64,000 nucleotides of DNA from Pseudomonadota bacterium (GTDB taxonomy: Bacteria; Pseudomonadota; Alphaproteobacteria; Caulobacterales; Caulobacteraceae), in assembly GCA_023451375.1 (NCBI GenBank), contig JAEXZS010000064.1:1-64000 (forward strand), read 5' to 3'. A program made the position numbers and the translations under genes. How positions within the stretch are numbered: the first letter of the stretch is position 1; every line of letters starts with the position of its first letter. The notes below the pieces were generated by a model. That model did no database searches. It had not been told where the DNA came from and saw only the letters and a program-made list of their open reading frames with translations. Below are positions 35,529 to 44,200 of the stretch, piece after piece.

Positions 35529-37124
35529 TCAGCCGACGCGCCCGCCCTTTTCACCCATCAGGTCCAGAGCGGCGAGGACGAGTTCCGCCGCCGCGCCCGC
35601 CGGCCCGTCGGCGAGGACGACGCGGTCAGGGCGAACGACAGCCGCCCAACCGATCGGCGCGGCCTTCGGGGTCAGCAACCCGTCGACATCCTCAAAGGCG
35701 TTCGGCGTTGTACACGGCTGGCCGGCATGACGGAAGTGAACCAGGCCGTAGCCACGCTCGGCCCAAATTTGCTGCAGATCGAGCGGAAGGGTCGTTTGGG
35801 GATCGACGCCGAATCCCACCAGGCAGAAGGATGAACCGAGGGCTTCGTCGCTGCGGACAAGCGCACCGTCCCAAGACCTGACCCAGGCCTGAGGGATCTG
35901 CGCGCCCCTCACGAGCCGTCCCCCGCCCCGCCCCTTGGCGAAAAGCCCCTTTCGAAAGCGGTTCTGCGGTTTGACGCCCAGATCGTCGACAAGCCGGCGC
36001 AGGATCGGAACACCGCGAACGCCGCGCATCAGGCCGTGCGCCGCCATGGCCCGAAGGGCGCTGCGCGGCATGACCATGCCGCCCATCAGCTTGGCCAGGC
36101 CGATCATCGCCCGGGCGTGGGGACGACGCTCGACGTCGTAACTGGCGAGAATCTCCGGCGCGGCCTGTCCCTTGACGACGGCCGCGAGCTTCCACGACAG
36201 GTTCGCCGCGTCTCGCAGGCCGGCGACCAGGCCTTGGCCGACGAACGGCGGCGTGATGTGGGCCGCGTCGCCCGCCAGGACGATCCGCCCCCGGCCGAAG
36301 GCTTCGCAGCAGCGCGCGTGGAAGCGATAGACGGCGCGCCGCTCGATCCTCAACTGATCGGGCGTCATCCAAGGCCGCAGGAGTTCGGCGACACGGGCGT
36401 CGCTTTCCATCATGTCGCGGGTCTCGCCGGCTCGCAGCATGAACTCCCAGCGCTCCCGCCCCCCCGGGGCAGGCATGTGCGGCGTGGGACGCTTCGGATC
36501 GCAGATGAACTCGATATGGTCGATCGGCGACGGCACGTTGAGCGCATCGACGATCAGCCAGTCCTCGGCATAGGTGCGGCCCGTGAAATCCTGCCCGATC
36601 ACGCCGCGCACGAAGGAGGCGGCGCCGTCGGCTCCGACCAGATAGGCGCTGCGGATGCGGATTTCCTGACCGCCGCGATCCTGGACGGTCGCAACGACGC
36701 CTTCCGGCGTTTCCTCGATCGCAGTCGCCTCATATCCGGTCAGGATGCGAACCGCCGGCAGGGCCTCGACCCGCTTGCGCAGGGCGGCCTCAAGCTCCGG
36801 CTGGGCGAAGGTGACGAGCTTGGGGTGGCCGTCGATGGCGCCGGCGGTGTTGATCTGGCCGAACTGCCCCAGGAAGGGCGAATGCATCTTCACATAGGGG
36901 ATAGCCAGGCGCGGAAAGGCGTCGTCGTCCAGCCCCGCCATCTGGAGGATTCGCAGCGCCTCGTTGTCCAAGGCGATCGCCCGCGGCTGGACGACCATCG
37001 CCTCGGCCTTGTCGATCACGATCGTCTCGACGCCGTAGCGCCCCAACAGGCACGCTATGGCGGCGCCCACGGGGCCGTATCCGACGACGAGCACCGCCGT
37101 TTCGGCGCCATTCGGGCCGGTCAT
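35529..37124 (-). CDS. FAD-dependent aromatic hydroxylase, MhpA/PheA-like
   Basis: Flavoprotein monooxygenase of 531 residues. The N-terminal Rossmann motif (VLVVGYGPVGAAIACLLGRYG, with GxGxxG near residues 15-20), the middle YLVGADGAASFVR (DG motif) and VLAGDAAHITPPFVGQGLVAG (GD motif that binds FAD ribityl) place it in the class A phenol hydroxylase / 3-(3-hydroxyphenyl)propionate hydroxylase group. These enzymes use NAD(P)H and oxygen to add an ortho hydroxyl to a phenol. The C-terminal thioredoxin-like region (about 420-520) is present. Last gene of the five-gene operon, seven bases after the SDR gene. In the pathway it would make the catechol that the VOC enzyme cleaves. Confidence 0.87.
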   Translation of the reverse strand: MTGPNGAETAVLVVGYGPVGAAIACLLGRYGVETIVIDKAEAMVVQPRAIALDNEALRILQMAGLDDDAFPRLAIPYVKMHSPFLGQFGQINTAGAIDGHPKLVTFAQPELEAALRKRVEALPAVRILTGYEATAIEETPEGVVATVQDRGGQEIRIRSAYLVGADGAASFVRGVIGQDFTGRTYAEDWLIVDALNVPSPIDHIEFICDPKRPTPHMPAPGGRERWEFMLRAGETRDMMESDARVAELLRPWMTPDQLRIERRAVYRFHARCCEAFGRGRIVLAGDAAHITPPFVGQGLVAGLRDAANLSWKLAAVVKGQAAPEILASYDVERRPHARAMIGLAKLMGGMVMPRSALRAMAAHGLMRGVRGVPILRRLVDDLGVKPQNRFRKGLFAKGRGGGRLVRGAQIPQAWVRSWDGALVRSDEALGSSFCLVGFGVDPQTTLPLDLQQIWAERGYGLVHFRHAGQPCTTPNAFEDVDGLLTPKAAPIGWAAVVRPDRVVLADGPAGAAAELVLAALDLMGEKGGRVG

Positions 37125-37131
37125 CGGCCGC

Positions 37132-37881
37132 TCAACTTCGAGCGACGATGCGCTCGGCGAGCGCGGGGGCGAGGCGGTTCAGCAGCGGCAGGAACTTCGT
37201 CTTTCCGGGGTAGACGGTCGGCCTTCCCTTCCGCGCGCCGGCGAGCGTCTGGGCGACCACGTCGTGCGGCCGCATCTTACTGACTCTGCGGTGCTGGACC
37301 GACGGCGTGTCGACCACCGGCGGACAGACTTCGGTCACCGAGATGTCGAGCGGGGCGAGGGCCCGTCGAAGGGTGGTGGCCAAGCTGTGCAAGGCCGCCT
37401 TCGACGCCGAATAGAGCGGCACGCGCGGAGACGGCACGAGACCATAGCCTGATCCGACGATGACGAGACTGGAGGGCGCCCCCGCCTTGAGGAGCGGGAG
37501 GAATTCAGCAATCACATTGACTGCGCCTTCGTAGTTGACCCTGATCTCGCGGGTCAGGTCGAAGCATGCGTCCAAGGTCGTCAAATCGAGCTCGCGCGAG
37601 CCGCCGGCGTTGCTGACGAGCAGATCAATGCGGCCATGGGCGTCGCTCACCGCCGCCGCGAAGGCGCGGACCGAGCGTCGATCGGTCACATCGCAGGGAA
37701 CGGTCGCTACCGCGGGAAAGGCGTCCTTGAGCCGTTCCAAACGCTCGGCGTCGCGTCCACAGGCGTAGACCTCATATCCTTCGCGCAGCAGCGCTTCGAC
37801 AAACGCCCAGCCTATGCCGGAGGAGCCGCCGCTGACGACCGCGACCGGCGCAGTCTTCAAATTCGCTTTGTCCCTGGTCAT
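37132..37881 (-). CDS. short-chain dehydrogenase/reductase
   Basis: NAD(P)-dependent oxidoreductase of 249 residues with the classical SDR motifs: cofactor loop GGSSGIG (residues 18-24), NAG at 91-93, catalytic Ser144 and YSASK (Tyr157, Lys161). The C-terminal part carries basic residues and a hydrophobic tail (FLPLLNRLAPALAERIV), like DltE-type or membrane-associated SDRs. The ATG overlaps the TGA of the ligase gene (ATGA), so it is coupled. Substrate unknown; oxidation or reduction of a side-chain alcohol or ketone fits the operon. Confidence 0.87.
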   Translation of the reverse strand: MTRDKANLKTAPVAVVSGGSSGIGWAFVEALLREGYEVYACGRDAERLERLKDAFPAVATVPCDVTDRRSVRAFAAAVSDAHGRIDLLVSNAGGSRELDLTTLDACFDLTREIRVNYEGAVNVIAEFLPLLKAGAPSSLVIVGSGYGLVPSPRVPLYSASKAALHSLATTLRRALAPLDISVTEVCPPVVDTPSVQHRRVSKMRPHDVVAQTLAGARKGRPTVYPGKTKFLPLLNRLAPALAERIVARS

Positions 37882-39830
37882 GAGCGCAGTCGCACCTCCT
37901 GGCTGATCGGCAAGCGGCCCAGGCTGCGGCGAGCGGCCTCGGCCTCCGACGCATCTGCGGCAACGGCCTTCACGACCACCCCGCGCGACGGATCGTCGAC
38001 GACCTCGAGGTCGCGCAACTCCAGCCCCGCTTCGGACAGCGCCAAGACCGCCGCAAGGCGGATTTCCTGGCGTTTCAACTCGGGCTTGAACACCTTGCCC
38101 ACGGGCGTCAGCGGAATCTGCGCGACGACGTGGATCGCCTTCGGCACGGCGGCGCGTTCGGTGATTTCCCTCTGGGCGAACTCCAGCAGTTCGCTCTCGG
38201 TCGCCTCATGCCCCGTCTTGAGCTGGACATAGGCGACCGGCAGTTCGCCGACGTGAGGGTCAGGTCGTCCAACCGCCGCCGCGATCTGCACCGCGGGATG
38301 GCGGTGGAGCGGCTCCTCGATCGCCGCCGGATCGATATTGTGTCCGCCACGGATGATCAGTTCCTTCTTGCGACCCGTCAGCCAGAAATAGCCGTCGGCG
38401 TCCTGGCGGGCGAGATCGCCGGTGTTGAGCCACGTCCGATCCCCCCCCGCCTCGATCCACAATCCGGCGTTCTGGGGGTCGAGCCGGTAGCCGTCGAAGA
38501 CGTTCGGGCCGCTGACGACCAGAACGCCGACCTCGTCGATGGCGCAGTCGCGGACATAGGCGCCGGCATCGTCCAGCACGACGGCCTTCATCAGCTGACC
38601 GGGAAGGCGCAAGCCGATGGAACCCGCCCGCCGGTCGCCGGCGGGCGGATTGACGCTGGACACGCAGGTGGCCTCCGTCAGGCCGTAGCCTTCGAGAATC
38701 CTGAGACCCGTGCGCGCCTCGAAGTCCTTCAGCAGTTGCACCGGCATGGGCGCCGCGCCGCACAGGCCGTATTCTAGGGAGTCGATCCGTCGGCCGTCGA
38801 TCGGCGTCTGCATCAGCGAGGCGTAAAGCGTCGGCACGCCGCTGAAGAAGTTGATGCGATGGCGCTCGACGATTTCCCAGAACCGCTTGACCACGCCGTC
38901 GCCGCGATAGCCCTGCGGCGTCCCCAAGATCACATGCGCGCCCTGCGAGAAGGGGACGAGCCCGGTCACCATGACGCCGTTGACGTGGAACAGGGGCAGA
39001 CCGCAGAAGACCGTCTTCCCGCGCCCCACCCCGTCCCCCATGAACCGCGAGATCGCCCAGGCGTTGGCCGTTTCGGCGCCATGCCTGCGCATGGCGATCT
39101 TGGGCACCCCGGTCGTGCCCCCCGTGCAGAAGAAGGAGGAGACGTCCCCGGGGCCGATTCTACGGCCGCTGACCAGCCGGTCGGCCGGCCGGCGTCGGAT
39201 CAGCCTGCGGAAATCATGGACCTGGACACCGTCGGGCGCCGCGCCCTGCAATCCTCCGGCGCCGCACGCCTCGCGGATCGCGCGCCGCTGAAGCAGGCGC
39301 GCGCCGATCCCTTTCAGGCCGCGCACGCGATCGGCCAGGCTGACCAGCACGAGATGTCGCAGCGACGGCACGTGCGGGGCCACCGCCCGGACCTTGTCCC
39401 ACAGGTCGACCTTCGGAAACGGCGCCAGGCTCACCAGGATGGAGGCGCCCGCCGCATTGAGGATCTCGGCGATCGCTTCGGGCTCCAGCAATGGATTGAT
39501 CGCCGCCACGACGCCGGCGGCCTCCCCGCCCCAGAGCACGAAGTGCGTCTCGGGCAGGTTGGGCAAAAGGAAGGCGATCACCGTGTCGGGCGTCGCGCCC
39601 AAGGCGTGAAAGGCGTTCGCCGTCCGGGTGACGTCGGCCATCAGGCGCCGATAGGTCCAGGTCTCGGGCCGGGCGTGGTCCTCGGTTCTCAGGAAGAAGC
39701 TCAGCGCGGGCGCGTCGGGATCCAGCGCCGCCCCGCGTTGAAGGAGCTCATAGGTGCTCTCGGGCCATTCCGCAGGCGGTCCTTCCGCTTCGATGGCCTC
39801 AATGTCGTCGAGCGAGGCGACTCCCTTCAC
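37878..39830 (-). CDS. AMP-dependent acyl-CoA ligase
   Basis: ANL-superfamily enzyme of 650 residues. The adenylate-binding P-loop FFCTGGTTGVPK, the GYGLTEAT motif, LNTGDLARQDADGYFWLTGR and the C-terminal GKVFKPELKRQ with the catalytic Lys are all present. Length and the extra C-terminal part (ELRDLEVVDDPSRGVVVKA) fit acyl-CoA synthetases. It should activate a carboxylic acid, perhaps a side chain or ring-fission acid, to its CoA thioester. The GTG start at 39830 overlaps the TGA of the FAH gene (GTGA) and begins VKGVASLDDIEAIE; the open frame further upstream is antisense or shadow sequence. Coupled on both sides, so it belongs to one operon. Confidence 0.87.
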   Translation of the reverse strand: MKGVASLDDIEAIEAEGPPAEWPESTYELLQRGAALDPDAPALSFFLRTEDHARPETWTYRRLMADVTRTANAFHALGATPDTVIAFLLPNLPETHFVLWGGEAAGVVAAINPLLEPEAIAEILNAAGASILVSLAPFPKVDLWDKVRAVAPHVPSLRHLVLVSLADRVRGLKGIGARLLQRRAIREACGAGGLQGAAPDGVQVHDFRRLIRRRPADRLVSGRRIGPGDVSSFFCTGGTTGVPKIAMRRHGAETANAWAISRFMGDGVGRGKTVFCGLPLFHVNGVMVTGLVPFSQGAHVILGTPQGYRGDGVVKRFWEIVERHRINFFSGVPTLYASLMQTPIDGRRIDSLEYGLCGAAPMPVQLLKDFEARTGLRILEGYGLTEATCVSSVNPPAGDRRAGSIGLRLPGQLMKAVVLDDAGAYVRDCAIDEVGVLVVSGPNVFDGYRLDPQNAGLWIEAGGDRTWLNTGDLARQDADGYFWLTGRKKELIIRGGHNIDPAAIEEPLHRHPAVQIAAAVGRPDPHVGELPVAYVQLKTGHEATESELLEFAQREITERAAVPKAIHVVAQIPLTPVGKVFKPELKRQEIRLAAVLALSEAGLELRDLEVVDDPSRGVVVKAVAADASEAEAARRSLGRLPISQEVRLRS

Positions 39831-40786
39831 GCCTCGCCCTCCGCTACGATCCGGTTGCGCTGAACCCCCAGATCGATACGCCCATCCGCGCTGCAGATCC
39901 GCGTCTCGACCACATCGCCCGGCTGGAGATACTGGGATCGCTTCGCCTGGATCTTGAAGAAGATCTTCCACTTCATCTTTTCGGGCAGGAGGGCCCCCAG
40001 GCGCTGCCGGGCCGGGGACGGCACAGCCAGGGCGCAGCCGGATGGCGTGCCCGTGGCCAGCAGGTCGCCCGCCGCGAAGTCGTGGACCCCGGACAGTTCC
40101 GTCAGGGTCTCGGCAGGGCCGAACACAAGGTTTCGGGTGTTGTCCTGCTGGCGGACCTCCCCATTGACGGCCAGGCTCAGCTCCATGTCCTTGAGGGTCG
40201 GCATGTCTTCGCGCTCGAACAGGCACAGGAAGGGGCCGACCGGTCCGAAGGTGCGGAAGCTCTTGCCCTTGTGAAACTGCATCTCGGGGATCTGGATGTC
40301 GCGCGCCGAATAGTCGTTGACGATGACGGCGCCCGCGATGAACTCGAACAGGTTATCGTCCGTCACCGTCACAGGACCCGTGATGTCGCGACGCAGGACG
40401 AGTCCCAGTTCCACCTCATAGTCCAGGAAGCGCACCCGGCCGGGACGCACGACGTCGGCGTCGGCCGGCACGATGCAACTCGGCGCCTTGGTGAAGATCA
40501 TGTTGTGGTGCTTGGCGTCCGGATCGATGCCGGATTCGAGCATGTGCTGGCGGTAGTTGGCGCCCTGGCACACGAAGCGCTGGTTCCGCGTCACGGGCGA
40601 GAGAATCTGCAAATCCGCGAGCGGAATCGGCCGTCCCTTCAACCCTCTCAGCGCCTTTGCGGTGGTTCCGCGCAGGAGATCGCCCGTCGTCTCGAAGACC
40701 TGCCGCACGGGGATCACGCCCTCGGAGGTCACGACGCCCCAGGAAATTTTTTGATCGAACAGGTAGCGGACGACGGTGACGGCCAT
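39827..40786 (-). CDS. fumarylacetoacetate hydrolase-family protein
   Basis: FAH-fold enzyme of 319 residues. The metal-binding acidic set is visible in FLDYEVELGLVL (two Glu) and later Asp of VNDYSARDIQ, with the conserved HKGKSFRTFGPVGP and GDLLATGTPSGCAL segments. The family includes hydrolases, hydratases and decarboxylases of the meta-cleavage pathway and 2-keto-acid hydrolases. In this operon it would process the product of ring cleavage. It follows the VOC gene by 43 bases and overlaps the ligase gene. Which reaction it performs is not decided. Confidence 0.85.
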   Translation of the reverse strand: MAVTVVRYLFDQKISWGVVTSEGVIPVRQVFETTGDLLRGTTAKALRGLKGRPIPLADLQILSPVTRNQRFVCQGANYRQHMLESGIDPDAKHHNMIFTKAPSCIVPADADVVRPGRVRFLDYEVELGLVLRRDITGPVTVTDDNLFEFIAGAVIVNDYSARDIQIPEMQFHKGKSFRTFGPVGPFLCLFEREDMPTLKDMELSLAVNGEVRQQDNTRNLVFGPAETLTELSGVHDFAAGDLLATGTPSGCALAVPSPARQRLGALLPEKMKWKIFFKIQAKRSQYLQPGDVVETRICSADGRIDLGVQRNRIVAEGEA

Positions 40787-40828
40787 GAGCTATTCCAATG
40801 GAGAAAGAAGGATAAAACGCCGGCGAGG

Positions 40829-41902
40829 TCAGCCGAAAAGCCGAACGAGCGTGATCAGCTTGCGCACCGACAGATCGGGGCTACGCCGCAGATTCCGGAA
40901 GAGCGCCGCAACGGCGCCGAGATCCATCTTCGGCTTCGTGAAGCTGGCCGGCATCTTCTGCCCCCATTGCGACATGGCGTTACGGGTGGCCGGATGAAAG
41001 CCGGTCGGCCGGTCGGCGGTGAACAGGTCCCCGTCGCAGTAGTGCTCGTGCTTGTCGCCCCAGGGATCCAGCCAGTAGTCGAAGATCTGGCTGCCCAGGA
41101 TGTGGCGGCCGACGCCCCAGGCGTGCTTCCAGCCGCGCTCATGCAGCACCCGCTGGCCCATGCCGATGGCGTCAGCGTCCACCACCTCATAGGCGCTGTG
41201 GCTGTAGAGGGGCGCGAATCCCTGGGCGAGCGCCACCGTGTGGTGATCGGCGGGCCGGCCGCCGAGGTCGAGCCGCATGAAGGCCACCGCCGGCGACCCG
41301 TCCGGCAGCAGCAGGACATCGCTGGGCATCAGGCCCAGGTGTTCGGCGTACCAACCGCTCGTCCGCTGAAAGTCGGCGACCTCAAGGACGACGTGCCCTA
41401 GCCGCAGCACCTCCGGCGGCTGGATCGGCGGTCTCTGGGTCGCGTCGACACGGACCGCCTCTCCGTTGAAATTGAGCGGCAGCGGATCGCGATGCGGCAG
41501 CGCCGGCTCAGGCGCCTGTCCGTGCACGACCTCGATCCGGAACCCCGACGGATCAGTCAACACGACCCGTCGACCGCCGGACGGATCGGGAATCGCCTCG
41601 ACCGCCGACGCGCCCGGCGTCCGGTCCGCGAGAAGCTGGAGTTGCTCGGCCGCGCCGACCTCGAATCCCAAGCCGATGAACCGCGCCTTGGGGCCGCGCT
41701 GCAGCCGATAGCAATAGGGCGCGCCCGTCGTGCCTCTCAGCAGGACAAGGTCCTCGCTTCGGAAGCAGACCTGCAAGCCGAAATCGACCAGGAAACGCAC
41801 GGCCCGGTCCAGGTCCGGACGCTCGAAGATCAGAAAGGCGAGCCGTTGAGCCTTCACCGTCGGCGCTGGATGCCGCGCGGGCTGGGGGGTGATCATCTGC
41901 AT
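40829..41902 (-). CDS. VOC-family extradiol-type ring-cleavage dioxygenase
   Basis: Protein of about 357 residues with two VOC (beta-alpha-beta-beta-beta) domains, as in type I extradiol dioxygenases. The N-terminal domain (about 18-130) has lost the ligands, as is usual. The C-terminal one keeps a plausible iron triad: His170 in LGHVVLEV, His235 in YSHSAYEV and Glu286 in DPWGDKHEHYCDGD. The DYW-DPWG-HEHY-DGD ending resembles 2,3-dihydroxybiphenyl or catechol 2,3-dioxygenase relatives. A C-terminal tail of 60 residues follows. The start at 41902 is preferred because the farther ATG at 42001 lies inside the palindromic operator. First gene of the five-gene operon. Confidence 0.78.
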   Translation of the reverse strand: MQMITPQPARHPAPTVKAQRLAFLIFERPDLDRAVRFLVDFGLQVCFRSEDLVLLRGTTGAPYCYRLQRGPKARFIGLGFEVGAAEQLQLLADRTPGASAVEAIPDPSGGRRVVLTDPSGFRIEVVHGQAPEPALPHRDPLPLNFNGEAVRVDATQRPPIQPPEVLRLGHVVLEVADFQRTSGWYAEHLGLMPSDVLLLPDGSPAVAFMRLDLGGRPADHHTVALAQGFAPLYSHSAYEVVDADAIGMGQRVLHERGWKHAWGVGRHILGSQIFDYWLDPWGDKHEHYCDGDLFTADRPTGFHPATRNAMSQWGQKMPASFTKPKMDLGAVAALFRNLRRSPDLSVRKLITLVRLFG

Positions 41903-41982
41903 GATGCGGTCTCGGCAACCCGTCGGCGGGCCGCCGCCACTCCTCCTTGGTCGACGTCGAACGATGTCGCCGACGTCTTTAT

Positions 41983-42002
41983 TTTGAACAGACATGATCA
42001 AA
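41983..42002. promoter_or_regulatory. palindrome, candidate TetR operator (ring-cleavage operon)
   Basis: TTTGAACA at 41983-41990, four bases, TGATCAAA at 41995-42002; halves pair at 7 of 8 positions. The outer bases extend the symmetry (A/T-rich arms). Same right half and spacing as at 34777-34796. It lies about 80 bases upstream of the VOC start. Confidence 0.6.
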
Positions 42003-42096
42003 TTTAGCTGATATGTCCAGATCGTTCTCGTCCAAATTTTGGAGACGCGCGCTCATTCGACCCCTGTCGAGGCCCGGCCCGCCAAGGCGAGCGGTG

Positions 42097-42112
42097 GTTA
42101 CAACTTGTCACA
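42097..42112 (+). promoter_or_regulatory. direct repeat GTTACA-N4-GTCACA upstream of mipA/efflux operon
   Basis: GTTACA at 42097-42102 and GTCACA at 42107-42112, 10-bp period, about 130 bases before the mipA start. It belongs to the same family of sites as at 5143, 9422 and 10532, and precedes the operon that encodes an OmpR-type regulator and kinase. Confidence 0.58.
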
Positions 42113-42239
42113 ATCACGTCGTGGAGCCCGCGAACCGGGCGCGTGCGGCGACGGTAGGAGAGTGCGCTATCGCGCCATGAGAGGTCGGCGCCTTGACCCG
42201 CCAACGCCGGACCGCCCCGGCCAGAAGACGAGAACGCAC

Positions 42240-43021
42240 TTGACCCATTTTCTACGCACGCCGTCCGCTCGCGCCGTCCGCCCCCTCGCCCTGGCCTGCC
42301 TCGCCGCAGGGGCCGCGCTGACGGCCTCAGCCGTCCAGGCCCAGACCCCGCCCGACCGAGCCACGGTCGGGGCCGGCGTGGCGGTTCTTCCCGCCTACGC
42401 CGGATCGGACGAGATGGTTGTGGTTCCTGTCCCGATCATCGACGTGAAGCATGGCCGCTTCTACGCCAACCTGGCGGACGGAGCCGGCGTCTATGCGATC
42501 GACACCGACCACTTCCGCCTCGGCGGCGGCCTGAGCTTCGTTCGAGGACAGCGCGAAGAAGACCTGCCGATGGGCGTCGACGACCTGTCGAACAGCGCCG
42601 GCGCGACCTTGTTGGCGCGCTACACGGTCGGCCGCTCCGGCTTCACCCTGGATGCGACCCGCGCCCTGGGCGGGGCGGAAGGCACGACCGTGGAGGGCCG
42701 GGTGTCCCAGCTCTATAGGGTGAACCGTCGTCTGATCGTCATTCCCAGCGTCGCCCTGACCTGGGCCGACGACAAGACCATGGAAGGCTATTTCGGCGTC
42801 GACGCGGACGAGAGCGCCGCCTCCGGTCTGGAGGCCTTCACGCCCGACGCCGGGATGCGCGACCTCGCCGTCGCGCTCACGGCCAATATCGCCTGACCCG
42901 AACCCTGAACCTGACCGGCACGGCCGGCGTGACCACGCTTCTCGACGAGGCGGCCGATAGCCCGCTGGCCGACAAGCGCACCGCGCCCTTCGTTCTGGTC
43001 GGACTGTCCCGCTCGTTTTGA
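42240..43021 (+). pseudogene. mipA: MipA/OmpV-family outer-membrane protein, frameshifted near its C-terminus
   Basis: The first 218 residues from the TTG at 42240 (signal peptide ending SAVQAQ, then VGAGVAVLPAYAGSDEMVVV, typical of MipA) run to a premature TGA at 42894. The expected C-terminus continues in the next frame: RLTRTLNLTGTAGVTTLLDE, ADSPLADKR and a final GLSRSF, ending at 43021. One base lost in AATATCGCC (about 42885-42893) would explain it: restoring one T gives the family's ANYRLT junction. Either the gene is recently inactivated, or the base was missed in sequencing. An intact product would be a small outer-membrane barrel; in E. coli MipA links MltA and PBP1B, and relatives are induced by metals or antibiotics. 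It is the first gene of the efflux operon. ATG 42177 is an alternative start. Confidence 0.75.
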
Positions 43022-43032
43022 GACCCCTGCCC

Positions 43033-44187
43033 ATGCCTTCCACGCTTCTCCGTCTGAGCAGCGGCGGTCTCGCCGCCGCCCTTCTCCTTTCAGGGTGCGG
43101 CCCGCAGTTGCCGTCCCGCGAGCCCCCGACGCCGACGGTCGAGGTGATGCAGATTCACGCACGCGCAGTCCCGAACGTCATCGAGGTTCCGGGTCGCATC
43201 GAGCCGGTCCGCTCGGCCGAGGTCCGCGCCCGCGTCGACGGCATCGTCGAGCGCCTCCTCTACCAGGAAGGCCGCGACGTCGAGGCGGGCGCCCCGCTGT
43301 TCCTGATCGATCCGAGAGACCGGCGCGCCCAGGTCGACCAGGCGCGAGCCTCCCTCGCCCGCGCCGAAGCGGCCCGCGCCAACGCTGCATCCGTGATCCA
43401 GCGATATGACCCGCTGCTCGCCCGCGGGGCGGTGAGCGCCCAGGAGCACGACGCCGCTCGCGCCGCCCTGCTGCAGGCGGAGGCGGGCGTGGCGGACGCC
43501 CGCGCGGCCTTGGATCGCGCTGAGCTTGCGCTCAGCTATACGACCGTGCGGGCGCCCATATCGGGCCGCGTCGGCCGCGCCCTGGTGACCGAGGGCGCCC
43601 TGGTCAGCGCCGCCCAGGCGACGCCGATGACCGTGGTCAACCAACTGGCGCCCGTGCACGCCGTCTTCACGGAGTCCAGCACGGAGCTGACGGACGCCCT
43701 GGTCCGCTCTCGCCCCGGCGCGTCCCAGGCGCCGACTGGCGGCGAGATCCGGGTGACCCTGATCCTCGAGAACGGTGAAACCTACCCGACGACAGGGCGA
43801 TTGGATTTCGCGGACCTGACCGTCGATCCCTCGACCGGCAGCCAGACGCTGCGCGCCACCTTCGCAAATCCCGACCGGCGACTTCTGCCCGGCCAGTTCG
43901 TTCGCGGCCGAATCCAGCTCGGAACGCTGCCGAACGCCATCGTCGTTCCGGCGCGCGCCGTTCAGATCAACGGGGATCAGGCCACGGCCATGGTAGTCGG
44001 CGACGACGGCGCCGCGGCCGTGCGACGGATCACCGTGGGCCCACAGCAGAACGGAGGCGACTGGCTGGTCGAGTCCGGGCTGCGCCCAGGCGACCGCCTG
44101 ATCGTCGATGGATGGCAGAAGGCTCGCCCGGGCCAGAAGGTGCAGATCCGGTCCGCTCAGCCGGCGTCGCCGCCGACGGCTCGCTGA
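43033..44187 (+). CDS. RND efflux periplasmic adaptor, lipoprotein
   Basis: Membrane-fusion protein of 384 residues of the AcrA/MexA type. The signal ends in a lipobox (LLLSGCGP) so it is lipid-anchored. It has a lipoyl/barrel-sandwich half (VEVPGRIEPVRSAEVRARVDGIVE near 55-80), an alpha-helical hairpin (about 95-170, with heptad-like Ala/Arg-rich helices), the second lipoyl half (YTTVRAPISGRVGRALV), a beta-barrel domain and a membrane-proximal domain. The ATG at 43033 is chosen; it begins the lipoprotein signal. It is followed by the RND pump after 13 bases. The AdeA/AcrA group serves drug efflux rather than metal efflux (no CusB/CzcB-type metal motifs). Confidence 0.9.
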   Translation: MPSTLLRLSSGGLAAALLLSGCGPQLPSREPPTPTVEVMQIHARAVPNVIEVPGRIEPVRSAEVRARVDGIVERLLYQEGRDVEAGAPLFLIDPRDRRAQVDQARASLARAEAARANAASVIQRYDPLLARGAVSAQEHDAARAALLQAEAGVADARAALDRAELALSYTTVRAPISGRVGRALVTEGALVSAAQATPMTVVNQLAPVHAVFTESSTELTDALVRSRPGASQAPTGGEIRVTLILENGETYPTTGRLDFADLTVDPSTGSQTLRATFANPDRRLLPGQFVRGRIQLGTLPNAIVVPARAVQINGDQATAMVVGDDGAAAVRRITVGPQQNGGDWLVESGLRPGDRLIVDGWQKARPGQKVQIRSAQPASPPTAR

Positions 44188-44200
44188 GGAACACGCCCGC

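Noticed and set aside
40979..41010. GTTACG near 40979 as another regulon site
   Set aside because: Lies inside the VOC coding region and lacks a second half site 10 bp away.
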